From: an uncultured Bacteroidota bacterium
GTDB lineage: Bacteria > Bacteroidota > Bacteroidia > 2-12-FULL-35-15
Length of the DNA: 39,005 nucleotides
Assembly (NCBI GenBank): GCA_903926385.1
Contig: CAIYIS010000043.1
Coordinates: forward strand, 1 to 39,005
Reading direction: 5' to 3'
Shown here: piece after piece, positions 1 through 8,651 of the stretch
Position numbering within the stretch: position 1 is the first letter of the stretch
Layout: each line of letters opens with the position of its first letter
Notes under the pieces: model-generated
What the model was told of the DNA's origin: nothing
Databases searched by the model: none
What the model saw: the letters and a program-made list of their open reading frames with translations, nothing else
Translations under genes and position numbers: made by a program

Positions 1-33
1 CCCTCTCCAAAGGAGAGGGGCCAGGGGTGAGGC
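1..33. repeat. Dispersed palindromic repeat, copy A
   Basis: A perfect hairpin, CCCTCTCC-AAA-GGAGAGGG (1-19), is followed by the flank AGGGGTGAGG. The same hairpin-plus-flank pattern recurs at 14010-14040, and related hairpins lie at 35624-35636, 35688-35706 and 37335-37356. It is a dispersed intergenic element of a kind often seen in Bacteroidota. The left edge is cut by the window. Confidence 0.7.
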
Positions 34-185
34 GTTTTGCAATTAAATAAATAATCTTAGGGATTAGTGTCAAATACTAAGTTCTTTTTACTAAGATGTT
101 AAATTTTTAGATTAGAAAAGACAACTTTAAGCTATTTGCCAATCATAATAAAGCCTCAAAATATGCTTAACAGAAATTAACATCG

Positions 186-213
186 TTGCTCAGAGAAAAA
201 CTTTGTACTTTCG
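186..213 (+). promoter_or_regulatory. Putative promoter of gldF
   Basis: TTG (186-188), 17 bases, then TACTTTCG (206-213), close to the Bacteroidota -33/-7 pattern TTG-N19-TAnnTTTG. It lies 57 bases before the gldF start. The spacing is slightly short and the -7 box has one mismatch. Confidence 0.4.
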
Positions 214-270
214 CCTCATAAAAATAACATCCCCATTATACCTTTTAAATAGTATTTTTGACGCCAATTT

Positions 271-1020
271 ATGTTTACATTACTAAAAAAGGAAATTCGT
301 AGTTTTTTAAGTTCGCTGATTGGTTATATAGCCATTTGTGTGTTTTTGTTGCTCATCAGTTTATTTATGTGGGTAATTAATTCCAATTCAAACTCGAGTT
401 TCAATGCCAATGTGCTCGATAGCGGTTATGCCAATATCGACTCCTTGTTTATACTTGCGCCCTGGGTGTTTCTGTTTCTCATACCTGCCATTACCATGCG
501 TTCGTTTGCAGACGAGAAAAAAGCAGGTACTATTGAACTTCTGTTAACTCGTCCACTTACCGATTTGCAAATAATCCTTTCTAAATATTTTGCCGGATTT
601 CTTCTGGTATTGTTTTCCTTACTTCCTACTCTGATTTATTTTTACTCGGTTTACAAACTCGGAAACCCTGTTGGCAATATTGATACCGGAGGTATGTGGG
701 GCTCATATATTGGTCTGTTCTTTTTGGGGGCTGGTTTTGTTTCCATCGGCATATTTGCTTCGGCAATAACCGAAAATCAGGTGGTGTCGTTTATCATCGG
801 TTTGTTTCTTTGCTTCTTTATGTATATCGGGTTTGATTATTTAGGCTCGTTTGCTCTGTTTGGTAAAATAGATAATATCATCATAGCATTGGGAATAAAT
901 AATCATTATGGTTCGATGAGCAGGGGAGTGATAGATACCAGAGATGTATTGTATTTTGTAAGTATGATAGCCGTGTTTTTGCTCGCTACACGCACAGTGT
1001 TGGAGAGCAGAAAATGGTAA
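271..1020 (+). CDS. gldF: Gliding motility ABC transporter permease GldF
   Basis: 249 residues, the usual length of GldF. This is the membrane subunit of the ABC-2-type transporter that with GldG (and the ATPase GldA, not in this window) is needed for gliding and for T9SS-dependent surface behaviour in Bacteroidota. The protein starts in the cytoplasm with the family-typical FTLLKKEI, has a first membrane helix near residues 15-37, and five further hydrophobic stretches. The conserved loop SFADEKKAGTIELLLTRP (about 78-95) matches ABC-2 permeases. The gldG start follows 31 bases after the stop, so the two are very probably co-transcribed. Recognition is from sequence pattern and gene order. 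Confidence 0.9.
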   Translation: MFTLLKKEIRSFLSSLIGYIAICVFLLLISLFMWVINSNSNSSFNANVLDSGYANIDSLFILAPWVFLFLIPAITMRSFADEKKAGTIELLLTRPLTDLQIILSKYFAGFLLVLFSLLPTLIYFYSVYKLGNPVGNIDTGGMWGSYIGLFFLGAGFVSIGIFASAITENQVVSFIIGLFLCFFMYIGFDYLGSFALFGKIDNIIIALGINNHYGSMSRGVIDTRDVLYFVSMIAVFLLATRTVLESRKW

Positions 1021-1051
1021 ATTTTAGAATTAAGCTTTAGAATAAAAACAA

Positions 1052-2755
1052 TTGAAACGGAATAATAAAAGAAGAGATTTAACTGCGCTTGGTTTAAGTA
1101 TCGTTGTACTGGTATTATTAAACTATGTTGGTTCGTTTATGTTTCATCGTTTTGATTTAACTACTGAAAAACGATTTACACTTGCCCCCGAAACCAAAAC
1201 ACTTTTAAAGAAATTGAACGATGTGGTGTACGTAAAAGTATATCTCGAAGGCGATTTTCCGGCAGGATTCAAAATGCTGAGAACAGAAACCAAAGAAATG
1301 CTGGACGAATTCAGAACGTATTCGGGTGATAATATTGAATACGAATTTATCAATCCTTCGAGCAATCCAGATAAAAAACAACGAGAAGAAATTTACAAGC
1401 AGTTGTATAAAAAAGGCCTTCGTCCACGCCCAATACAAGATAGTCAAGAAGACAAAAAAACGGAGCAACTCATTTGGCCTGGTGCTCTGGTAACTTACAA
1501 AGGCCACGAAATAGCCTGGAATTTATTAAAAACTCAAATTGGAAAGTCCTCCGAAAGTCAACTCAATACTTCCATTCAAAGTTTGGAATACGAATTTGCC
1601 AGTTGTATTCATAATCTTGGATTAATAACTCGTCCCGAAGTAGCATTTATCCAAGGGCATGGTGAGTTAGATACCCTTCAGGTAAAAGATATAACCAAGG
1701 CACTCGAAGATTTTTATATTGTTAAAAGAATTACGCTCCGCGAACAAATAAATGCCTTGGATGGTATTTCGGCCATTATTATTGCCAAGCCTGATTCTGC
1801 TTACTCAGAAAAAGACAAACTCATCCTCGACCAGTTTATTATGCGGGGAGGAAAAGTGCTATGGGCAATAGACCCGCTTTTGACAAGTGTAGATAGCTTA
1901 AAGAAAAATGGAGAAACAATGAGCATTGCCCGCGACCTCAATATTGACAACATGTTGTTTAAATATGGAGTCAGAATAAACCAAAATATGGTGATAGATA
2001 TGAAATGTTCGTCATTGCCAATCAATCAGGCTATGCGGGGCGAACCACCTAATATTGTTTTAATGCCTTGGGTATTTAACCCATTGGCAACTCCTGTTAA
2101 CAACCATCCGCTAACAAAAAATCTGGATGTGATTAAACTTGAATTTACATCGGGTATTGATACTATATCTGCATCGGGAATTACTAAAACCATTTTAGCC
2201 AAATCTTCTCACGATTCTAAAACATTGGCTTCACCTGTTCGTATTTCGCTCGATTTTTTGCATCATGACCTCAATCCGAAAGCATTTATAAATCCTGATC
2301 AAACGGTAGCTGTTTTGTTGGAAGGAAAGTTTAAATCGGTATTTGCCAATCGTGTATTTCTATCCAATCCTCAGCAGGACGAAGAGTTTAAAAAGCAATT
2401 GAACTTTAAATCGGAAGGAGTGGCCAATAAAATGATTGTAATTTCGGATGGTGATGTTTTGAAAAACGATATTCAGCCTAGTTCCGGAAAAACCTACCCG
2501 TTAGGTTTTGATAAATACAGTAATCAGATGTTTGGCAACCGTAATTTTATTTTGAATTGTATGAATTATTTATGCGATGATTCCGGATTAATTAGTGTTA
2601 GAAACAGAGAGCTTACTTTACGATTGCTGGATAAAAAGAAAGTAGAAAGCGAAAAGATGAAATGGCAACTCATCAATACCTTTGTACCACTTTTATTAAT
2701 AATTGCTTTTGGAGTAATTCAAAATTTCAAAAGAAAAAGGAAATACGCGAAATAA
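1052..2755 (+). CDS. gldG: Gliding motility-associated ABC transporter protein GldG
   Basis: 567 residues, of normal family length. GldG is the periplasm-facing partner of GldF. The N-terminal helix (about 13-31, LTALGLSIVVLVLLNYVGSF) anchors a large extracytoplasmic domain, and a second helix sits near the C terminus (about 543-559, FVPLLLIIAFGVI) before a basic tail. RFDLTTEKRFTLAPETK after the first helix is typical of this family. The start is TTG at 1052, giving the expected short basic N terminus (MKRNNKRRD); no ATG fits better. It follows gldF closely and precedes a DUF4340 gene on the same strand. Confidence 0.9.
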   Translation: MKRNNKRRDLTALGLSIVVLVLLNYVGSFMFHRFDLTTEKRFTLAPETKTLLKKLNDVVYVKVYLEGDFPAGFKMLRTETKEMLDEFRTYSGDNIEYEFINPSSNPDKKQREEIYKQLYKKGLRPRPIQDSQEDKKTEQLIWPGALVTYKGHEIAWNLLKTQIGKSSESQLNTSIQSLEYEFASCIHNLGLITRPEVAFIQGHGELDTLQVKDITKALEDFYIVKRITLREQINALDGISAIIIAKPDSAYSEKDKLILDQFIMRGGKVLWAIDPLLTSVDSLKKNGETMSIARDLNIDNMLFKYGVRINQNMVIDMKCSSLPINQAMRGEPPNIVLMPWVFNPLATPVNNHPLTKNLDVIKLEFTSGIDTISASGITKTILAKSSHDSKTLASPVRISLDFLHHDLNPKAFINPDQTVAVLLEGKFKSVFANRVFLSNPQQDEEFKKQLNFKSEGVANKMIVISDGDVLKNDIQPSSGKTYPLGFDKYSNQMFGNRNFILNCMNYLCDDSGLISVRNRELTLRLLDKKKVESEKMKWQLINTFVPLLLIIAFGVIQNFKRKRKYAK

Positions 2756-2806
2756 TTCAGATTGTAAAAACAATGTTTTTAACCAATCAACTAAACACAA
2801 AGAAAA

Positions 2807-3877
2807 ATGAAGAGAAATAGAATAGCAGCTGTATTGGTTATTGTTTTGGGTTCATTATCGTTTTGGTATATTTCGCATAACCAGAATGGAACCATAAAGC
2901 AAACCTTGCGTGACTTTGCAGTTCAAGACACAGCATCTATAACAAAAATATTTTTAGCAGATAAAAAAGGCAGAACCGTTACATTAGAAAGAAAAACAAA
3001 CGGAGGTTGGACAGTAAATGGAAAATATAGTGTTAGGCCGGATGCAATTCAGGTTTTGCTTACCACAATAAATAGGGTAGATGTTAAAGAGCCGGTGGGA
3101 AAAAATGCAGTAGATAATATTATTAAACGAATTGCAGGCGGTGCTATAAAATGTGAGATATATCAAAAAGATAAGTTGATGAAAGCTTATTATGTTGGTA
3201 GCGAAACTCAGGATCAATTGGGGACTTACATGATATTGATAGATACAAAAACAATGGAAACTTCGGCAAAACCTTTTGTAACTTATATACCCGGTTTTGA
3301 CGGATACCTAACAACTCGATATTTTACTGAAGAAATGGGATGGAGAGACCGTACCGTTTTACATTATTTCCCAAACGATATTGCGTCAGTCAAAATGGAG
3401 GTTCCTGATAAGCCAGAAATGGGTTATGAACTTAAAATTAAAGGAAACAACGATTATGAGGTAACCATGTTAAACAGTCATTCTATGCTGAATAATATAG
3501 ACGAAATGGCAGTAAAACAATATTTGTCATATTTCCAGCATCAGAATTTCGAAAGTTTTGAGGTTTCCATCACACAGCAGCAAATAGACTCTGTTATGAA
3601 ATCTCAGCCATTGAACATTCTCACCATAAAAGATACAAAAGGGAAAGCTAAAACGATTAAGTTTTTTGCCCGTAAACCTAAAAGGGGAGAAGAGGTAGAT
3701 GCTGATGGGAAAGAAATAAAATATGATTTGAACAGAATGGACGCCCGGATTGACAATGAAAAGGAACTTTTAATGGTACAATATCTGATTTTTGGAAAAA
3801 TTCTACCTCCCGCCAACTATTTTCAGAAAAAGGAAAAAGTTTCTCCTTCGCCTATCATGAAGAAAACTTGGAAATAA
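2807..3877 (+). CDS. DUF4340 domain-containing membrane-anchored protein
   Basis: 356 residues with one N-terminal membrane helix (about 5-23, RIAAVLVIVLGSLSFWYIS) and a large extracytoplasmic part. The segment around 40-110 (lysine-rich beta strands, a tryptophan in GGWTVNG, then a short tract ending VDVKEPVGKNA) is the pattern of DUF4340, a domain found next to GldF/GldG-type transporters in many bacteria. It starts 51 bases after gldG and probably belongs to the same operon. Its role is unknown; position suggests an accessory envelope subunit of the GldFG transporter. Confidence 0.75.
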   Translation: MKRNRIAAVLVIVLGSLSFWYISHNQNGTIKQTLRDFAVQDTASITKIFLADKKGRTVTLERKTNGGWTVNGKYSVRPDAIQVLLTTINRVDVKEPVGKNAVDNIIKRIAGGAIKCEIYQKDKLMKAYYVGSETQDQLGTYMILIDTKTMETSAKPFVTYIPGFDGYLTTRYFTEEMGWRDRTVLHYFPNDIASVKMEVPDKPEMGYELKIKGNNDYEVTMLNSHSMLNNIDEMAVKQYLSYFQHQNFESFEVSITQQQIDSVMKSQPLNILTIKDTKGKAKTIKFFARKPKRGEEVDADGKEIKYDLNRMDARIDNEKELLMVQYLIFGKILPPANYFQKKEKVSPSPIMKKTWK

Positions 3878-3994
3878 TTTCAGATAAAGTTATTAACCGA
3901 ATTCGTTTGAAGATGCCTAAAAAAGGGAGTTTTTTCTGTTAAGAAGTTGTTGTAAACTTAAAGAGTTGGAAGTTTTCATTTTGTATAAATGCTG

Positions 3995-4002
3995 TACATT
4001 TG
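3995..4002 (+). promoter_or_regulatory. -7 promoter box upstream of dnaN
   Basis: TACATTTG matches TAnnTTTG exactly and ends 44 bases before the dnaN start, inside a 169-base gap. No TTG lies at the standard 19-21 base spacing, so the -33 element is not evident. Confidence 0.45.
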
Positions 4003-4046
4003 TTCAAAATTTTTTAATAAAACCAAATAAAAAACACAAATAAGAT

Positions 4047-5168
4047 ATGAAATTTATTGTTTCGAGTACATCTTTGTTAAGACAATTGCAGGCGGTTAGC
4101 GGAGTATTAAACTCCAATAATGCATTACCTATTTTGGATAATTTTTTATTCGAAATAGATACAAATCAACTGAAAATTTCTGCATCGGATTTAGAAACTA
4201 CTATGGTAACTATGTTAACTATTGAATCGAAAGATAGTGGTAGTATAGCTGTTCCTGCACGATTATTATTGGAAACTCTTAAAACATTTGCCGACCAGCC
4301 CTTAACTTTCAGTATAGACACAAAAAAATTCGGAATCGAGATTATTTCTGATTATGGTAAATACAAACTAACCGGTCACGATGGTGAAGAATTTCCAAAA
4401 CTACCAAATATAGAATCGGCATCGACTTTAGAAATGGATGCAAGTGCTTTGGGAGCTGCAATTAATAAAACCATTTTTGCAACAGGAAATGATGAATTGA
4501 GACCTGTAATGTCAGGTGTATTTTGTCAGTTATCTACCGAAAATATTATTTTTGTAGCAACAGATGCTCATAAATTAGTTCGTTATCGCAGAAACGATGC
4601 GCACGCTGAATCTACAGCATCTTTCATTATCCCGAAAAAACCTTTAAATTTATTAAAAAGCACCTTGCCTGGAGTTACTGGAAATGTAAAAATAGAATAT
4701 AACAGCACTAATGCATTTTTTAGTTTCGAAAACACCAAATTAGTTTGTCGCTTGATTGATGGAAAATATCCTAATTACGAGGCTGTAATTCCCAAACAAA
4801 ATCCTAATAAGCTAACAATTGACAGGGTTTCATTTTTGAATTCAATCAAAAGAGTTTCTATATTCTCAAACAAAACCACTCATCAGGTTCGATTGAAAAT
4901 TACCGGAAGCGAATTAAGTATTTCGGCTGAAGATTTAGATTTTGCTAACGAAGCAAGTGAAAGACTAACATGTCAGTACATTGGTGAAGATATGGAAATT
5001 GGCTTTAATTCTAAATTTCTAGCTGAAATGTTAAGTAATTTGGGTTGCGAAAACATAAATTTGGAGATGAGTGCCCCAAATAGAGCTGGTATTTTGTTAC
5101 CTACCGACAACGATAACACATCAGAGGATATATTGATGTTGGTAATGCCTGTAATGTTAAATAGCTAA
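4047..5168 (+). CDS. dnaN: DNA polymerase III sliding clamp, beta subunit
   Basis: 373 residues, the length typical of Bacteroidota DnaN. The protein forms the ring-shaped dimer that tethers DNA polymerase III to the template. Family landmarks are visible: MKFIVSSTSLLRQLQ at the start, ISASDLETTM near residue 50, LPILDNF near 27, the TGHDGEEFPKLP segment near 110, FVATDAHKLVRYR near 170 and a C terminus ending in VMPVML, the usual clamp ending. The next feature downstream is a strong terminator, so dnaN ends its transcription unit. It is not next to dnaA here. Confidence 0.97.
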   Translation: MKFIVSSTSLLRQLQAVSGVLNSNNALPILDNFLFEIDTNQLKISASDLETTMVTMLTIESKDSGSIAVPARLLLETLKTFADQPLTFSIDTKKFGIEIISDYGKYKLTGHDGEEFPKLPNIESASTLEMDASALGAAINKTIFATGNDELRPVMSGVFCQLSTENIIFVATDAHKLVRYRRNDAHAESTASFIIPKKPLNLLKSTLPGVTGNVKIEYNSTNAFFSFENTKLVCRLIDGKYPNYEAVIPKQNPNKLTIDRVSFLNSIKRVSIFSNKTTHQVRLKITGSELSISAEDLDFANEASERLTCQYIGEDMEIGFNSKFLAEMLSNLGCENINLEMSAPNRAGILLPTDNDNTSEDILMLVMPVMLNS

Positions 5169-5190
5169 ATAACATAAAAAAACATTCGTA

Positions 5191-5231
5191 AAGATGTTCT
5201 TCCGTTTTTTAACGGAAGAACATCTTTTTTT
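5191..5231 (+). terminator. Strong intrinsic terminator after dnaN
   Basis: A perfect 16-bp stem (AAGATGTTCTTCCGTT at 5191-5206 with its complement at 5211-5226) with a TTTT loop, followed by a run of T. It begins 23 bases after the dnaN stop and separates dnaN from the glycan locus. Confidence 0.9.
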
Positions 5232-5290
5232 CTATACAAGAATTGATTTCAAAAACAAATAGAAAAATAAGGAAATGCTCGATATTTTGT

Positions 5291-5298
5291 TATATTTG
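5291..5298 (+). promoter_or_regulatory. -7 promoter box of the glycan operon
   Basis: TATATTTG, an exact TAnnTTTG match, 18 bases before the start of the tyrosine-kinase gene and just after the dnaN terminator. A -33 TTG at proper spacing is not apparent. It is the likely promoter of the operon 5317-12720. Confidence 0.5.
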
Positions 5299-5316
5299 CG
5301 CAATTATTAAAAAAAT

Positions 5317-7752
5317 ATGGCGGAAAAGAAAAAAGCGAATATAATGGACCTTGATGATTTCAGGGTATTCATGAAAATTTTCTCAAAAAATTGGTATATA
5401 ATTGTATTTTTCGCTGTCGTTTCGATGGTTGTGGCATATTTCTACACCTATAAGCTACCAGAAATCTATGCATCTAAATCTCAAATTCTATTGAAATCAG
5501 ATGAAACATATGATTACCAGAATAAGTTATATAAAGGGCTGGGATATACACAAGATTATCAGGATACATATAATCAAATTAGGGTAATTACTTCTAACGA
5601 TTTGATTGAAAAAGCTGTTTCAAAACTGAAGTTGGATGTAGCCTATTTTATAGTCGGCAGATTAAAAACAACTGAAGCATATCAATCTACTCCTTTCGAG
5701 GTTTTTATTACCTTAACCAATAATAATCTTTATGAGCAAGATATGAAATTCAAAATGCTCGATAAGAATCATTATCAGTTAAGTTATAAGAAAGATGAAA
5801 AGGACGTAACTAAAAATTTTCCATTTGATACTGAAGTAATCGAAGATGATTTTATTCTTAATGTGAAAAAGAATAAAAGTGTCAATGATAAAACAATTTT
5901 GAAATTAAAGGAGAACAACTATTTGCTAAAGGTACATAGTAAAAATTGGCTGATAGCAACTTTGAAGTCAGCGCTCAGTGTTGAGACCATTGAAAATACA
6001 ACTATTTTGGAATTAACAGTGGAGGATGCAATAGAACCAAGAGCCACAACATTTTTAGACACCTTATCAAAGGTTTATTTAGATTATACAGCTGAAGCGC
6101 AGTATGTTATTAATCAGAATACTTTAATAAATATTGATAAACAATTAAAAGTAGTCGTTGAGAAGCTAGATTCGATTGAGACTGATATGGAACTATTTAA
6201 GTCGAATCGTGAAGTTTTTAACCTTGATAAACAATCAGGTTCTTATTTTGATCAATTAATTGATTACGATTCTCAAAAACGCAAATTACAATTATGGATT
6301 GAATCTTTGGAAGCCTTAGAAAAATATATTGTTGCGATTGGCGATTCTAGATATGAAAAATTGTTACCACCTTCATTTTATATTGACCCCACTGATGATT
6401 ATTTAAAATCTGCTTTGAATGAATTATACACTGATCAGATGGAAAGAAATACAAAACTATTCAATTCTACAGAAGGGAATTCAAACATTTCAGAACTAGA
6501 CCAAAGAGTGGGATTGTTGAAGAAGAATATCTTAACTTATATTAAAAATTCGAAGACTGGTTTATCATTGAAAATTGACGATTTGGACAAGCAAATAGGT
6601 GATTATACCAAAATAATAAAGGGTATTCCCAAAACAGAAATCGAAATGTTGAACATTCAACGGAAGGTGGATGTTAACGAGAAAATGTATGAGTACTTAC
6701 TGGAACAAAGAGCAAATACTATAATTGCCAGAGCAGGTATATTACCTCAAACTGAAATTATAGAATCAGCTCATCCTGTTGGGATGGTTCGGCCTAACAA
6801 GAAGAAAATATTTTATTTCTTCTTGCTTATAGGGTTAGCATTAAGTTTTGTTTATGTATTTATACGTTCGGTGCTTTTTGCTAGCATTGAAAACATAATG
6901 GAACTTAAACGTTTGACGAATCTTACTGTTTTAGGTGAAATTATGCTTGCTCCGGAAGCGAGTGATAATTATATTATTGTAAATAAAGATCCGAAGGCAG
7001 CTATTACAGAAAGTTTTAGAGCGATCAGGACCAACTTGGAGTATATGGCGAGTGAAGCTAAATCAAAAATTGTTTTGGTAACTTCTTATAATCCTGGCGA
7101 AGGGAAGACGTTTTGTTCGGTTAATCTTAGTACGATTTTGGCCAAAGCCGGAAAAAGGGTTTTATTGATTGAGTTGGATTTGCATAAACCAAAAATTCAG
7201 AAAGCTTTTAAAATGTCCTCAGATGTAGGTGTAAGTACAATTTTAATTGGAAAAAGCGATGTTGCTTCATGCGTTTTCCCAACTGAAATTGAGAATCTTT
7301 CTGTTATTCTTGCTGGACCAACACCTCCTAATGCATCTGAAATCATTTTAAGCCCTCATTTGAATGAAATGTTTGATTATGTTCGGCAGCATCATGATTA
7401 TATTATAATTGACTCTGCTCCAGTCGGATTAATAACTGATGCATTGGTAATTATGAAAGATGTCGATATTTCACTTTTCGTAATTAATGCGAAATTTGCT
7501 AAAAAGCATGTGGTTTCAGTTGCTCAGGACATAGTTGATACTAATAAACTTAAAAACTTTGGATTAATACTGAATGGGGTAAAAAGAAGTCGTTCTCGAT
7601 ATTACTATAATTACGGCTATGGTTATGGTTATGGTTATGGTTATGGTTATGGTTATGGTTATGGTTATGGTAGTTCATACGGCTATGGCAAATCTTATGG
7701 CTATGGTCAAGGAGCTAATGGTTACGGTTCAAACAAGAAAGATAATAAATAG
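5317..7752 (+). CDS. Polysaccharide co-polymerase / bacterial tyrosine autokinase (Wzc-like)
   Basis: 811 residues. Order: cytoplasmic start, membrane helix about 25-44, Wzz-type domain with long helices (about 265-465), proline-rich junction and second helix about 497-518, then a cytoplasmic kinase domain. Kinase motifs: Walker A PGEGKTF (593-599), Walker A' VLLIELDLHKPK (615-626) and Walker B DYIIIDSAP (694-702). The C-terminal tail (about 762-803) is extraordinarily rich in Tyr-Gly, the place where BY-kinases carry their autophosphorylated tyrosine cluster; about 18 tyrosines are present. It controls chain length and export of surface polysaccharide. The permease gene starts 23 bases downstream. 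No outer-membrane Wza partner is in the window. Confidence 0.9.
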   Translation: MAEKKKANIMDLDDFRVFMKIFSKNWYIIVFFAVVSMVVAYFYTYKLPEIYASKSQILLKSDETYDYQNKLYKGLGYTQDYQDTYNQIRVITSNDLIEKAVSKLKLDVAYFIVGRLKTTEAYQSTPFEVFITLTNNNLYEQDMKFKMLDKNHYQLSYKKDEKDVTKNFPFDTEVIEDDFILNVKKNKSVNDKTILKLKENNYLLKVHSKNWLIATLKSALSVETIENTTILELTVEDAIEPRATTFLDTLSKVYLDYTAEAQYVINQNTLINIDKQLKVVVEKLDSIETDMELFKSNREVFNLDKQSGSYFDQLIDYDSQKRKLQLWIESLEALEKYIVAIGDSRYEKLLPPSFYIDPTDDYLKSALNELYTDQMERNTKLFNSTEGNSNISELDQRVGLLKKNILTYIKNSKTGLSLKIDDLDKQIGDYTKIIKGIPKTEIEMLNIQRKVDVNEKMYEYLLEQRANTIIARAGILPQTEIIESAHPVGMVRPNKKKIFYFFLLIGLALSFVYVFIRSVLFASIENIMELKRLTNLTVLGEIMLAPEASDNYIIVNKDPKAAITESFRAIRTNLEYMASEAKSKIVLVTSYNPGEGKTFCSVNLSTILAKAGKRVLLIELDLHKPKIQKAFKMSSDVGVSTILIGKSDVASCVFPTEIENLSVILAGPTPPNASEIILSPHLNEMFDYVRQHHDYIIIDSAPVGLITDALVIMKDVDISLFVINAKFAKKHVVSVAQDIVDTNKLKNFGLILNGVKRSRSRYYYNYGYGYGYGYGYGYGYGYGYGSSYGYGKSYGYGQGANGYGSNKKDNK
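7615..7668 (+). repeat. Hexanucleotide tandem repeat GG(C/T)TAT x9
   Basis: Eight perfect GGTTAT units (7621-7668) preceded by one GGCTAT. It encodes the Gly-Tyr repeat in the tail of the tyrosine kinase. The unit is a multiple of three, so slippage would change tail length without breaking the frame. Confidence 0.95.
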
Positions 7753-7775
7753 GTACTTTATTGTTTTTATTTAGC

Positions 7776-8633
7776 ATGGAGAATAATTATGAAGAGTGGA
7801 CTTTAGTTGTTAAACCAAATACAAAATGGTTTGAGCTTCACTTGTCAGATTTATGGAGGTATCGTGACTTAATTATGCTTTTTGTAAAACGTGATTTTGT
7901 TTCTGTTTATAAGCAAACAATTTTAGGCCCTTTGTGGTATATCATCCAACCTATTCTAACGGCAATAACATATTCTATTATCTTCGGAAGTATGGCTCAG
8001 CTTTCTACAGCAGGCTTGCCAAAACTTTTGTTCTATCTGTCCGGAATAACCATGTGGAATTATTTTTCTGAGTGTCTGAATAAAACTTCCAATACTTTTA
8101 TTCAAAATGCACACATTTTCGGAAAAGTATATTTCCCAAGATTAACAGTACCGGTAGCCATAATTATTAGTAATCTTTTTACTTTTCTATTTCAATTTTC
8201 ATTATTTCTTACTATTCTACTTTTTTATTACTTTACTCGAACCGATATCCATCCGAATAAGTTCATGTTTTTATTACCTGTTTTGCTGCTCATTATGGCA
8301 GGTATTGGACTTGGTTTAGGAATTATTATTTCCTCTTTAACCACAAAATATCGCGATTTAAGATTTCTAATTGCTTTTGGAGTACAACTATTAATGTTCG
8401 CTACACCTGTAATTTATCCATTGTCTTCAATGTTAGGTAAAAAGAAACTACTCTTACTTGCAAATCCTATCACATCGCTAGTCGAAACATTCAGAATGGG
8501 CTTCACTGGGGTTGGGGGCGATGACTTTAAATGGGGTTATTTAGGTTATAGTTTCTCTTTCATGGTTATAGTTCTTATCCTTGGCGTTATTCTATTCAAT
8601 AAAGTAGAAAAATCATTCATGGATACTGTTTAA
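7776..8633 (+). CDS. ABC-2 type polysaccharide export permease (Wzm/TagG-like)
   Basis: 285 residues from ATG 7776. A TTG at 7761 in the same frame would add five residues, but the ATG gives the family-like start MENNYEEW. The sequence shows the amphipathic entry LSDLWRYRDLIMLFVKRDFVSVYKQTILGPLWYI in pieces typical of this family (about 28-60), then six hydrophobic segments. Together with the ATPase gene 18 bases downstream it forms the inner-membrane exporter for an undecaprenyl-linked glycan. It lies between a Wzc-like kinase and Wzt. Confidence 0.88.
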   Translation: MENNYEEWTLVVKPNTKWFELHLSDLWRYRDLIMLFVKRDFVSVYKQTILGPLWYIIQPILTAITYSIIFGSMAQLSTAGLPKLLFYLSGITMWNYFSECLNKTSNTFIQNAHIFGKVYFPRLTVPVAIIISNLFTFLFQFSLFLTILLFYYFTRTDIHPNKFMFLLPVLLLIMAGIGLGLGIIISSLTTKYRDLRFLIAFGVQLLMFATPVIYPLSSMLGKKKLLLLANPITSLVETFRMGFTGVGGDDFKWGYLGYSFSFMVIVLILGVILFNKVEKSFMDTV

Positions 8634-8651
8634 TATAGATACACTGTAAAA

